A program made the translations under genes and the position numbers. A stretch of 64,000 bases of DNA from Ornithinibacillus caprae. Lineage in GTDB: Bacteria > Bacillota > Bacilli > Bacillales > Amphibacillaceae. Position 1 is the stretch's first letter; every line of letters starts with the position of its first letter. Where the stretch lies: NCBI RefSeq assembly GCF_009728145.1, contig NZ_WOCA01000003.1, positions 62,001 through 126,000 on the forward strand, given 5' to 3'. The notes below the pieces were generated by a model that saw only the letters and a program-made list of their open reading frames with translations, was not told where the DNA came from and did not search any database. This document shows, in pieces, positions 10,017 to 17,026 of the stretch.

Positions 10017-10238
10017 TTAAGAAACTTTTGAAGCTAGTACTGGATAGCCTAACTTCTCAATGATTTGTTCGATGTGACTAGAAGTGGTCCTTTTTTCATC
10101 AAATTGTACCTTCACCTTACTGGCATTGAATAATACTTTTGCTGATTCTATTCCATCCATTTTATCAAGAGTTGATTCAATCTTTTTAATACAAGATGGA
10201 CAAGTTAATGCTTCTAATTGGAATACTGCTTTGGTCAT
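10017..10238 (-). CDS. Heavy-metal-associated (HMA) domain protein, CopZ-like chaperone
   Basis: A 73-residue single-domain protein with the metal-binding LTCPSCIKKIE motif (C13, C16). The ferredoxin-like fold continues to a C-terminal GYPVLAS. I chose the ATG eight bases after GGAGG; the longer frame to 10310 runs through the promoter. It probably hands the ion to the ATPase encoded next, which has no HMA domain of its own. First gene of the FNR-box operon. Confidence 0.88.
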   Translation of the reverse strand: MTKAVFQLEALTCPSCIKKIESTLDKMDGIESAKVLFNASKVKVQFDEKRTTSSHIEQIIEKLGYPVLASKVS

Positions 10239-10268
10239 TTCCATTACCTCCTTATTTTCTACATCTTC

Positions 10269-10315
10269 ATTGTAAAAGAGGTCATAAAAAAATAACTTGA
10301 TGCACATCAAGTTAT
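10269..10315 (-). promoter_or_regulatory. Promoter with perfect FNR/Crp-type box at -41.5
   Basis: The palindrome ATAACTTGATG-TG-CATCAAGTTAT-like arms (10292-10315) contain TTGAT-N4-ATCAA at 10297-10310. A -10 hexamer TACAAT lies at 10269-10274 on the minus strand, which puts the start site near 10262. The box centre is then at -41.5, the position of class II activation by Fnr/Crp proteins. No good -35 is present, as expected for an activated promoter. The Crp/Fnr gene of the same operon is the obvious candidate activator. Confidence 0.75.
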
Positions 10316-10605
10316 GAAAATTACGTTTCCGTTCTATGTTCGATGTTTATCTACCCAAACCCCGACCAAACTCAAAATACAATACAATTTGTCGAATCAT
10401 GTAATTTTCTTGAATAAAATAACTCCATCCCTTATAAAAAGCATGACAAAACTACCATTTAGTCAGACAAATTTCCCAATACCAAAGATACTGTATTAAT
10501 GGTACATTTATAATAAGGCCACCTTTAAAAAAATAAAAAAGAGGGTGAGGGAAAATTAATAAGGATGTTGGTAATCGAATAAAATATCATAGATTAAAAT
10601 TAAAC

Positions 10606-11814
10606 ATGACACAATCGGAACTAGCAGATGGGATTGTTTCTATTCCTTACCTATCAAAAATTGAAAATGGTTATGCAGAACCTTCACAGGAAATAATAAA
10701 TTTACTATGTGAAAAATTAGACATTCAACCATTAATTGAAGAACAAGGTCACTTGGTCTTATTATGTAAAACATGGTTTAAAGACCTATTTTATAGCAAT
10801 ATGAAGGATATCGATCAAAACTTTTTACAGATAGAAAAAAACATTGATTTAATATCAAACCAAGACTTGTTAAATCTTTTTGAGCTACATAAGCTTAGGT
10901 ATTTTATACTGATAAAAAATAAAAAGGCTGCCTATGAACAATTTATTTGGTTAGAAAAACAATCCAAGCACTTTACAGAAACAAACCTTTACTACTGGCA
11001 TAAATTCTCTGGTTATTATCATTTCACAAAATCAGCTTACCCTAAAGCATTAAAACGATTTCAGCTTGCAGAAAACTTCCTTGCCAATGCCTACCATTTA
11101 CAATCTGAAGAAAAAAATAGTTTATTTTATATGATTGCACTATCAGCAAGCTATTCTAGAAAAACGTATCTATCCATCACTTATGCTAATGAAGCATTGG
11201 ATAACTATCAAAAAAGCTATAACCAAGAAAAGTGTGGTCAATGTCATATTTTACTTGGTATTTCGTTTTTGCGAATACATGAGATGGAAAACGCTCTTCA
11301 AAGCTATCGAAATGCAGAGAATATTGCCCGACTTACCCATGATAACAATCTTTTAGCGATCGCAGTACAAAATATTGGCAATCTGAACTCCATCATTAAT
11401 AAATCACAAGAGGCTATTGATTATTACCTAGAAAGTTATAAACTAAGGGATAAGAGCCCCATAGAAAAGAAAATCGTTCCAATTGCTAGTTTAATGAAAG
11501 AGCATTATAAACGTCATGATATTTATAATTCCAAGAGGTGGCTACAAGAAGGACTAGAGATCATATCCCAAGGGAATTTAGATTCCTTCTATACACTGGA
11601 ATTTCAACTCTATGAACAATTGATTAATGGAGATAACACATCTTTAGATCAAATAATTCTTAAAAAGATCATTCCCTATCTAGAAGAAAGGGAATTACAT
11701 TATGAAAAATTCTCCTATCTAAAAATATTGGCTGATTACTATTTTAATAATAGGAAATACAAATTATCAGCCAGCTACTATAATCATGCATTAAATGTAA
11801 GAAACAAAATTTAA
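10606..11814 (+). CDS. PlcR/NprR-like quorum-sensing regulator (HTH plus TPR)
   Basis: A protein of about 402-419 residues: an Xre-type HTH (TQSELADGIVSIPYLSKIENG) followed by about nine TPR-like helical pairs (residues 80-400), the architecture of RRNPP peptide-responsive regulators. The first HTH helix lies before the ATG at 10606: in-frame codons from 10555 read (I)NKDVGNRIKYHRLKLN, preceded by GAGGG, but the only start there is ATT. Either an ATT start is used or the true start was mutated. A 48-codon signal-peptide gene follows after 20 bases, as papR follows plcR. Confidence 0.85.
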   Translation: MTQSELADGIVSIPYLSKIENGYAEPSQEIINLLCEKLDIQPLIEEQGHLVLLCKTWFKDLFYSNMKDIDQNFLQIEKNIDLISNQDLLNLFELHKLRYFILIKNKKAAYEQFIWLEKQSKHFTETNLYYWHKFSGYYHFTKSAYPKALKRFQLAENFLANAYHLQSEEKNSLFYMIALSASYSRKTYLSITYANEALDNYQKSYNQEKCGQCHILLGISFLRIHEMENALQSYRNAENIARLTHDNNLLAIAVQNIGNLNSIINKSQEAIDYYLESYKLRDKSPIEKKIVPIASLMKEHYKRHDIYNSKRWLQEGLEIISQGNLDSFYTLEFQLYEQLINGDNTSLDQIILKKIIPYLEERELHYEKFSYLKILADYYFNNRKYKLSASYYNHALNVRNKI

Positions 11815-11834
11815 TAATTATGTGGAGGTTTATA

Positions 11835-11981
11835 ATGAAAAAGTTAATTGCTATTTCTTTTGTATCATTCGCTCTAATTTTATCAGGACTTTCTGCAAGT
11901 AATGTAAACCATACCATCATACTTGCAGATGAAGAACATCCTGACCATGATAGTTCAGATCCTGGTGAGGGTGGTCATTAA
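11835..11981 (+). CDS. PapR/NprX-like exported signalling peptide precursor
   Basis: 48 residues: basic MKK start, hydrophobic export segment (residues 4-20), then a charged tail ending SSDPGEGGH. The start has GGAGG six bases upstream. Length, layout and position directly after a PlcR-like regulator match the PapR and NprX pro-peptides, which are secreted, trimmed and re-imported to bind the TPR domain. The active peptide is probably a C-terminal five- to nine-mer; this is inferred. An intrinsic terminator follows at 12003. Confidence 0.75.
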   Translation: MKKLIAISFVSFALILSGLSASNVNHTIILADEEHPDHDSSDPGEGGH

Positions 11982-12002
11982 CACAGCTAAAATTGTTTCA
12001 TG

Positions 12003-12030
12003 GAAAAGCGCCCAATGGACGCTTTTTCTT
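12003..12030 (+). terminator. Terminator of the regulator-peptide operon
   Basis: GAAAAAGCG-like stem: GAAAAGCG pairs with CGCTTTTTC around a nine-base loop, followed by TTTTTTT. It ends the PlcR/PapR-like pair 22 bases past the peptide stop. Confidence 0.85.
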
Positions 12031-12077
12031 TTTTTATGGTGAAAGCGTATTCTTTTTTTGTGTAAGGCAAACCTTTT

Positions 12078-12365
12078 TTACCCTTCATTAATCCGCTGTT
12101 TACAATTCCAGCAAACGAGAGACTTTTCACTCCTATAGTTAGCATAAAAATAATCACTAATTTCGATATCAATATTGTCCTTGGCATCCATCGGTTCAAG
12201 GACCTTATAAATCACCAAGCTTACTGGCGATTCACCACCAGTTAATTTATATATATCCTCTTTATGCTCCAGTACTTTTACCTTATTGTATTTACTGTTC
12301 CGACTTTTACTTATATACGTTTTACCTACTACTGGGAATTCTAATTGTCTCATTTTCTCATGCAC
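12078..12365 (-). CDS. Hypothetical protein with C-terminal CxxC motif
   Basis: 95 residues, not recognised. The start is GTG nine bases after GGGAGG. A beta-rich N-terminal part (LEFPVVGKTYISKSRNSKYNKVKVLEHKED) is followed by an acidic stretch and a C-terminal VCWNCKQRI, a possible single metal-binding or redox pair. It is convergent to the peptide gene and divergent from the MifM-like leader. Confidence 0.55.
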   Translation of the reverse strand: MHEKMRQLEFPVVGKTYISKSRNSKYNKVKVLEHKEDIYKLTGGESPVSLVIYKVLEPMDAKDNIDIEISDYFYANYRSEKSLVCWNCKQRINEG

Positions 12366-12485
12366 AGAAAAATCCCTCCCGTATATAATTTGTATCTAAT
12401 TATATGCGGGGATAAGCTTGGTTCTTTCCTGCATTTTTCTAAGTAGAATTGAAGTAAAATATGGAAGTATGCCCTGCTGACGACA

Positions 12486-12514
12486 CTTGTTAAAAACTGA
12501 AACCTATTTTATGA
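12486..12514 (+). promoter_or_regulatory. SigA-type promoter of the mifM-yidC2-like operon
   Basis: TTGTTA (12486-12491), 17-base spacer, TATGAT (12509-12514). It lies 41 bases upstream of the leader ORF, whose ribosome site is AAGGAGGTG. Confidence 0.6.
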
Positions 12515-12555
12515 TAGATACGTATTACTTAAAAACAAAAAGGAGGTGAATACAG

Positions 12556-12924
12556 ATGTTTTTAGAAATGATTAATGATTTCGCTAACGAATTTTCCCCA
12601 CTCTACCTATATGTAAGTGCCGTGTTGTCAATCTTTTACTTGAATCGATTTTATAATGGGGTTCACCACAGTGTATGGGAAAATCATCTCCATATTCGAA
12701 AGTGGCATGAAATTCAGATTCAGCTACTGCCTAACCAAATCATGATTCCTAGGTTGATAGAATTTCGCAACTGGATCGCAATCAAAACAAAGCGAATAGA
12801 AGCTCCAGATGATGATACAGATGCAGATTCCTTCTCATTATTTCAAGCAATGAAATTACGAGGAGGAAAACAATGGAGAAAACATCCGTATTCACTTTCA
12901 TTCGAAAATATAGCGTTATTTTAG
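12556..12924 (+). CDS. MifM-like membrane-inserted arrest peptide upstream of yidC2
   Basis: 122 residues: one N-terminal transmembrane segment (about 15-31), a soluble linker, then R-x4-RNWIAIKTKR and APDDDTDADS (residues 66-92). From memory this follows the arrest region of B. subtilis MifM (R-I-T-T-W-I-R-K-x-x-R-x-N-S-P then an acidic run and A-G-S). MifM stalls on the ribosome when SpoIIIJ activity is low and thereby opens the yqjG ribosome site. Here the ORF runs 30 codons past the acidic stretch, through the yidC2 ribosome site and 52 bases into yidC2 in another frame. The start has AAGGAGGTG. Confidence 0.7.
   Translation: MFLEMINDFANEFSPLYLYVSAVLSIFYLNRFYNGVHHSVWENHLHIRKWHEIQIQLLPNQIMIPRLIEFRNWIAIKTKRIEAPDDDTDADSFSLFQAMKLRGGKQWRKHPYSLSFENIALF
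12829..12867 (+). promoter_or_regulatory. Hairpin sequestering the yidC2 ribosome-binding site
   Basis: TCCTTCTC (12829-12836) can pair with GAGGAGGA (12860-12867), the yidC2 Shine-Dalgarno: eight pairs, one G-U. A second stem TTTCA-AGCAA-TGAAA nests inside. The upper arm encodes the residues just after the DDDTDAD stretch, so a ribosome arrested there would cover it and free the ribosome site. Confidence 0.65.
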
Positions 12925-13673
12925 GAGTTCTTTTCTTATTTATTTTATCCGGGTGTCAAGGGACACCGGTCGATCCCACGGAGGCAAGTTCAGGAGGATT
13001 CTTTAATCAAGTATTTGTAATACCATTTTCTGAGTTAATAAAATGGATTGCTGGTATTTTTCATGATAGCTATGGCCTGTCAATCATCATTATTACGTTG
13101 GCAATACGCCTAGCATTGATGCCGTTCTTTTTAAAACAAACGAAAAGCAGTATGCAAATGAAAGAAAAAATGCAAGTTATGAAGCCTGATATGGACGCAT
13201 TGCAGGAAAAGTATCGTGGAAAAACAGATCCAGAATCCAAATCAAAAATGCAACAAGAGATGATGCAACTGTATCAAAAGCATAACATGAGTCCAATGGC
13301 AGCCTTTGGCGGATGCCTACCAATGCTACTTCAGCTACCGATCTTGATTGGCTTCTTTTATGCGATCCGCCAAACACCGGAAATTGCAACACATTCCTTT
13401 TTATGGTTTGACTTAGGTCAGACAGATATTATTCTGACTTTAATCGCGGTTGCTGTCTATTTTGCGCAATTTAAAGTATCACAAATGAACATGGATCCAA
13501 ATATGAAGAAGCAAATGGCTATCATGGGATGGATCTCCCCGATTATGATTGGAGTATTTTCTCTTTCAGCACCAGCAGCATTACCACTGTACTGGGCAGT
13601 CGGAGGATTATTCTTAATGGTGCAAACGTACGTTGCTCGTAAAGTTTATACCACTGCTGAAAGTACAGCTTAA
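12873..13673 (+). CDS. YidC/Oxa1 family membrane protein insertase (YidC2/YqjG type)
   Basis: A 266-residue lipoprotein-type insertase. The signal ends in the lipobox ILSGC (Cys28), with five transmembrane segments after it. The conserved hydrophilic-groove arginine is in ITLAIRLALMPFF. The cytoplasmic coiled loop (MKEKMQVMKPDMDALQEKYRG) and MSPMAAFGGCLPMLLQLPILIGFFYA are family hallmarks. It inserts membrane proteins alone or with Sec. The upstream MifM-like leader indicates it is the inducible second paralog rather than the housekeeping SpoIIIJ. Confidence 0.93.
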   Translation: MEKTSVFTFIRKYSVILGVLFLFILSGCQGTPVDPTEASSGGFFNQVFVIPFSELIKWIAGIFHDSYGLSIIIITLAIRLALMPFFLKQTKSSMQMKEKMQVMKPDMDALQEKYRGKTDPESKSKMQQEMMQLYQKHNMSPMAAFGGCLPMLLQLPILIGFFYAIRQTPEIATHSFLWFDLGQTDIILTLIAVAVYFAQFKVSQMNMDPNMKKQMAIMGWISPIMIGVFSLSAPAALPLYWAVGGLFLMVQTYVARKVYTTAESTA

Positions 13674-13685
13674 TATATATTAGGA

Positions 13686-13725
13686 AAACAGGACAAACTG
13701 GAGGTTTGTCCTGTTTAATTTTTTT
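13686..13725 (+). terminator. Intrinsic terminator of yidC2
   Basis: AAACAGGACAAAC and GTTTGTCCTGTTT form a 13-base perfect stem with a five-base loop, followed by AATTTTTTT. Confidence 0.92.
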
Positions 13726-13728
13726 ATA

Positions 13729-14470
13729 AGTTACCGTTTGGCGGTTGCTCTGCTTCGGATGGGCACTCATAACGCCTATGAGTTACCATTTGACGGTTCT
13801 CCTGCTTCGGATGGGCACTCATTACGGCTTTAAGTTACCGTTTGACGGTTCTTCTGCCTCGGATGGGCACTCATAATGGCTTTGAGTTACCTTTTGGCGA
13901 TTGTTCACACTTCGGATGGGCACTCATAATGGCTATGAGTTACCTTTTGGCGATTACTCCGCTTCGGATGGGCACTCATTACGGCCATGAGTTACCGTTT
14001 GGCTGTTGCTCCACTTCGGATAGGCACTCATTACGGCTTTGAGTTACCGTTTGACGGTTCTCCTGCTTCGGATAGGCACTCATTACGGCTTTGAGTTACC
14101 GTTTGACGGTTCTCCTGCTTCGGATGGGCACTCATAACGGCCATGAGTTACCGTTTGGCGGTTGCTCCGCTTCGGATGGGCACTCATAACGATGATGAGT
14201 TACCGTTTGACGGTTCTCCTGCTTCGGATGGGCACTCATAATGGCTTTGAGTTACCGTTTGGCGGTTGCTCCGCTTCGGATGGGCACTCATAACGACGAT
14301 GAGTTACCGTTTGGCTGTTGCTCCGCTTCGGATGGGCACTCATAATGGCTTTGAGTTACCGTTTGACGGTTCTCCTGCTTCGGATGGGCACTCATAACGG
14401 CCATGAGTTACCGTTTGGCGATTGCTCCGCTTCGGATGGGCACTCATAACGGCCATGAGTTACCGTTCTT
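13729..14470. repeat. Tandem array of 52-bp repeats (14 full copies plus a degenerate end)
   Basis: Unit: GAGTTACCGTTTGACGGTTC, TCCTGCTTCGGATGGGCACT, CATAACGGCTTT, with variants such as GGCGGTTGCTCCGC. Junctions ACTCAT-AACGGCC-ATGAGT are small palindromes, so every unit can form a hairpin. There are no unique spacers, so it is not a CRISPR. It runs from the yidC2 terminator to the stop codon of the phosphotransferase gene. A related five-unit array is at 35680-35938. Confidence 0.9.
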
Positions 14471-14488
14471 CATCCGGGCACCCACTCA

Positions 14489-15409
14489 TTATCTCGAAGA
14501 ATCATACCACTTTGGAATAATGTTTCGAAAAGAATCATGGTCCTCAATAACTTCTAATGAATATATTAAAAGTTTTTCAAATGATTCTGGTCCTTGCCTA
14601 TTTCCCCAAACGATTGCTGAGACCACATGCATGGCACTGTATAGCGCGTATAATTTCCAGAATTCATCCGTAACGTTATGATTGTGATAACCATCAATAA
14701 TACCTTTTGTAAATTCAATACTTACATGCTTGGAAAAGAAACCTAATTTATGTAGATCGTGAACAGGGTCACCCCAATCCATCCGCTGAAAATCTATGAT
14801 TCCAGCGAATTCCTTATCTTTTATAAGTAGATTAGATGGATGGAAGTCATCGTGTTGAAATGTATTTGGTCGATCGAGCATGAGATGTTCGTGCTTGTGA
14901 ATATAGGCTTCAAGCAATTCTTTAATCTGTTCTTCAATGGAAATATCTTTTAGCTCTTGTAAATACTTTTCACTCTTCTTTTTCTTAATCGAGTACCAGG
15001 AAGGATAATCTGCGGGCGCATTCACTTGGTGTAGTTTTTTCAATTCTACTCCAGCAACATATCCAGCATTGTATTGCTCTTCTTCGGTTAACTTACTCAA
15101 TGCTTCCTCCCCATCCTCCCCAGGAAGATAAGTTAGGAGCATGTAGCTCGTATGAAAGTCATGTACTGTATTAAATTCGATAGCCTTTGGGACGTATGTG
15201 GAATAGTTGGATGCAAGTTTGATCACCTCAAATTCCTGTTTTCTTCTTGCTTCATCTTCACTGGTAAACGTTCTTAACAGATACGAGTCATCGATAATAT
15301 ACTTCTTATCATGGGAAAACCCTTTTTCAAGTTGTTTTACTGAAGTAGCATTTTTTAAGTGAGGGTTGTACTCCAAGAGGTAACTTATGATATCATCTTT
15401 TACTTTCAT
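14489..15409 (-). CDS. Aminoglycoside phosphotransferase (APH) family kinase
   Basis: 306 residues with an APH fold: N-lobe with GFSHDKKYII and LLRTF (about 30-48), Brenner motif HDDFHPSNLLI (186-196) and Mg-binding IIDFQRMDWGDP (204-215). Substrate unknown; relatives act on aminoglycosides, macrolides or small metabolites. The ATG at 15409 follows AAGGAGTG, and the longer frame to 15457 crosses the upstream gene's terminator. It is a paralog of the gene at 25314-26228, sharing the C-terminal EDHDxFxxIxPKWY. Confidence 0.82.
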   Translation of the reverse strand: MKVKDDIISYLLEYNPHLKNATSVKQLEKGFSHDKKYIIDDSYLLRTFTSEDEARRKQEFEVIKLASNYSTYVPKAIEFNTVHDFHTSYMLLTYLPGEDGEEALSKLTEEEQYNAGYVAGVELKKLHQVNAPADYPSWYSIKKKKSEKYLQELKDISIEEQIKELLEAYIHKHEHLMLDRPNTFQHDDFHPSNLLIKDKEFAGIIDFQRMDWGDPVHDLHKLGFFSKHVSIEFTKGIIDGYHNHNVTDEFWKLYALYSAMHVVSAIVWGNRQGPESFEKLLIYSLEVIEDHDSFRNIIPKWYDSSR

Positions 15410-15437
15410 GGCTTCACTCCTTATTAGGTTAGAAACT

Positions 15438-15472
15438 AAAAAGAAGTAACCTAGCAACGATTACTTCTTTTT
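15438..15472 (-). terminator. Terminator of the DUF1292 gene
   Basis: AAAAAGAAGTAA and TTACTTCTTTTT, 12-base perfect arms with an 11-base loop; the minus strand ends in TTTTT. Confidence 0.88.
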
Positions 15473-15528
15473 GAGACGAATATAAGTATAATTTTATTGT
15501 TCATTACTGTCAATCTTTTCTGAAAGTA

Positions 15529-15798
15529 TTAGCCTTCATCTGCTAATAGCGCATCATAAGCTGCAGAAACCTTATCAAATTCCTCATCACTTTCAATTGC
15601 GCTTAGGTCTCCGTCTGCTTCTACTTTGAGAAAGAAGATATCAATTTCCTCCTCATTTCCTCCCTTTAGGTCTTCTGTAAAAGCAACTGCAATATAATCT
15701 GTTCCTTCTAAGGTCACCTTAGCAAGCACTTCTACCTCTTGGTCTTCAGTGTTTTCATCACTAATAGTAAATACCTCTCCTACTTTAATTTCATCCAT
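15529..15798 (-). CDS. DUF1292 family protein
   Basis: 89 acidic residues with the DUF1292 pattern: EVFTISDENTEDQEVEVLAKVTLEGTDYIAVAF, then IDIFFLKVEADGDLSAIESDEEFDKVSAAYDALL. Family members are small soluble Firmicute proteins of unknown role. GGAGG lies before the ATG, and its own terminator follows. Confidence 0.85.
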   Translation of the reverse strand: MDEIKVGEVFTISDENTEDQEVEVLAKVTLEGTDYIAVAFTEDLKGGNEEEIDIFFLKVEADGDLSAIESDEEFDKVSAAYDALLADEG

Positions 15799-15905
15799 TA
15801 ATTAGTCCTCCTTCTGGTAAAGTCCTAATTCTATGGTTACCTTTAATGCTGAATTTAATCCTTCATTATCTGATGAATTTTCATATGAGTGTGAAGGTGG
15901 ACTTC

Positions 15906-16085
15906 TCACCACACATCTAGCCAATTCCCAATTACTCTCCCAAGCCCACGCATCCCCCAAAATAAAAGCCTTATCGGGAACAGTAGAACTTCTGGAATCC
16001 ATATCAGGATATCTGCGATTAGGTCAAGTATGGAATAATTTTCTTTATGCTTTAACCTATTTCCCTTATCCCGCCATTTTATCAA
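15906..16085 (-). CDS. Small membrane-associated protein
   Basis: 59 residues with one long amphipathic/hydrophobic stretch, DLIADILIWIPEVLLFPIRL then LFWGMRGLGRVIGNWLD. TTG start with GGGGGA seven bases upstream; an alternative ATG at 16100 has no ribosome site. Short proteins of this pattern occur in Bacillus, function unknown. Confidence 0.5.
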   Translation of the reverse strand: MIKWRDKGNRLKHKENYSILDLIADILIWIPEVLLFPIRLLFWGMRGLGRVIGNWLDVW

Positions 16086-16224
16086 AAAATATTCCCCCAT
16101 GTTTTACAATGTATATTTTCATACGTTTGAGCCTTGAAAATGATTCATCTATTGGCTTTACTATTTTTTACGCGCTAAGTAGGATATACTAATAAATATA
16201 CTTTACTTACTACCAGGAGGTACC

Positions 16225-16677
16225 ATGCTTACATTTGAAGAAAAACTTGCTATTATTGAATCTTTTCCAGAGCTTAAGCGTCATGATGTTTCACTTGGCA
16301 GAGTTAATTTCCATTATGAAGAAAGTGTGATGGACAAAAAAATCGTAGTTTATCGTCTCCATCCAAACGGTAACGGCTTTGTTTATGCAGAGTTAATTGA
16401 TGATGACTATGATGTTGATAGTAAAGGAATGGTGAACATTCGTGACTTTTCAGAGGAAGAGCTTAGAAAAGTGATCAAACAATCGATTGATTCCCTATCT
16501 GAACAAGAGCCTTTTGAAGAAACATGGATCAATAAGGAAAATCAAACACTTAAACTCGTACATGATTTTGACTTATGGAATGTTTATGCTGGTGACATGC
16601 TCGATGCTACTCATACAACCTATGAGGCCGCAGCTGACTATTTACAGCAAGAAGGATTTAGAAGGTTGGAAAAGTAA
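16225..16677 (+). CDS. Conserved hypothetical protein
   Basis: 150 residues, soluble, beginning MLTFEEKLAIIESFPELKRHDVSLGRVNFHYEES. Strong AGGAGGTACC ribosome site and a clear terminator at 16705. No catalytic motif is recognised. The alternating strands and the C-terminal THTTYEAAADYLQQEGF helix suggest a compact alpha/beta domain. Confidence 0.7.
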   Translation: MLTFEEKLAIIESFPELKRHDVSLGRVNFHYEESVMDKKIVVYRLHPNGNGFVYAELIDDDYDVDSKGMVNIRDFSEEELRKVIKQSIDSLSEQEPFEETWINKENQTLKLVHDFDLWNVYAGDMLDATHTTYEAAADYLQQEGFRRLEK

Positions 16678-16704
16678 CTTATTGCAGGAAAAAATATACA
16701 TGTA

Positions 16705-16740
16705 ACAAAATGCACCTTAAAATGAGGTGCGTTTTGTTTG
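16705..16740 (+). terminator. Intrinsic terminator
   Basis: AAAATGCACCT and AGGTGCGTTTT arms with a seven-base loop, followed by GTTTG. It serves the plus-strand gene ending at 16677 and may also serve the convergent gene at 16745. Confidence 0.8.
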
Positions 16741-16744
16741 TACG

Positions 16745-17002
16745 TCATGAGAAAACTGCAAAAGGGAAAAATAAATAATAATCATCAACGAAACTTATCA
16801 AGAGATACCATATTACAACTGAAACCAGACTAAAAAACAAATAATTGATTTTCTTCCTTAGTAAATTCAAAGACTTTGCTATCCCTAACACTAGAAATAA
16901 AACTGCACCTAATAATACATATAATCCAATTGAAAAGGCGGAAATAAAGCTTAAAAAGTAAAAGAACAAAGCTCCAAAATAAGAGGCCATCGCATTCTTC
17001 AT
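16745..17002 (-). CDS. Small three-helix membrane protein
   Basis: 85 residues, hydrophobic from residues 7-50 and 55-84, with GGGAGG upstream of the ATG. Unrecognised. It is 24 bases downstream of the nucleotidyltransferase gene, so probably in the same transcript. Confidence 0.55.
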   Translation of the reverse strand: MKNAMASYFGALFFYFLSFISAFSIGLYVLLGAVLFLVLGIAKSLNLLRKKINYLFFSLVSVVIWYLLISFVDDYYLFFPFAVFS

Positions 17003-17026
17003 GTCCCATCCTCCCTCCCCAATTTA

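Noticed and set aside
11987-12199. 70-codon minus-strand ORF
   Set aside because: Overlaps the better supported gene at 12078-12365 and the peptide-operon terminator.
13842-14042. ORFs of 60-90 codons running through the tandem repeat (also 14403-14681)
   Set aside because: They simply translate the repeat unit, lack ribosome sites, and stop where the units degenerate.
13729-14470. CRISPR array
   Set aside because: The 52-bp units are contiguous with no unique spacers and there are no cas genes; it is a plain tandem repeat.
15833-16192. 119-codon plus-strand ORF
   Set aside because: Antisense to the small membrane protein; no ribosome site.
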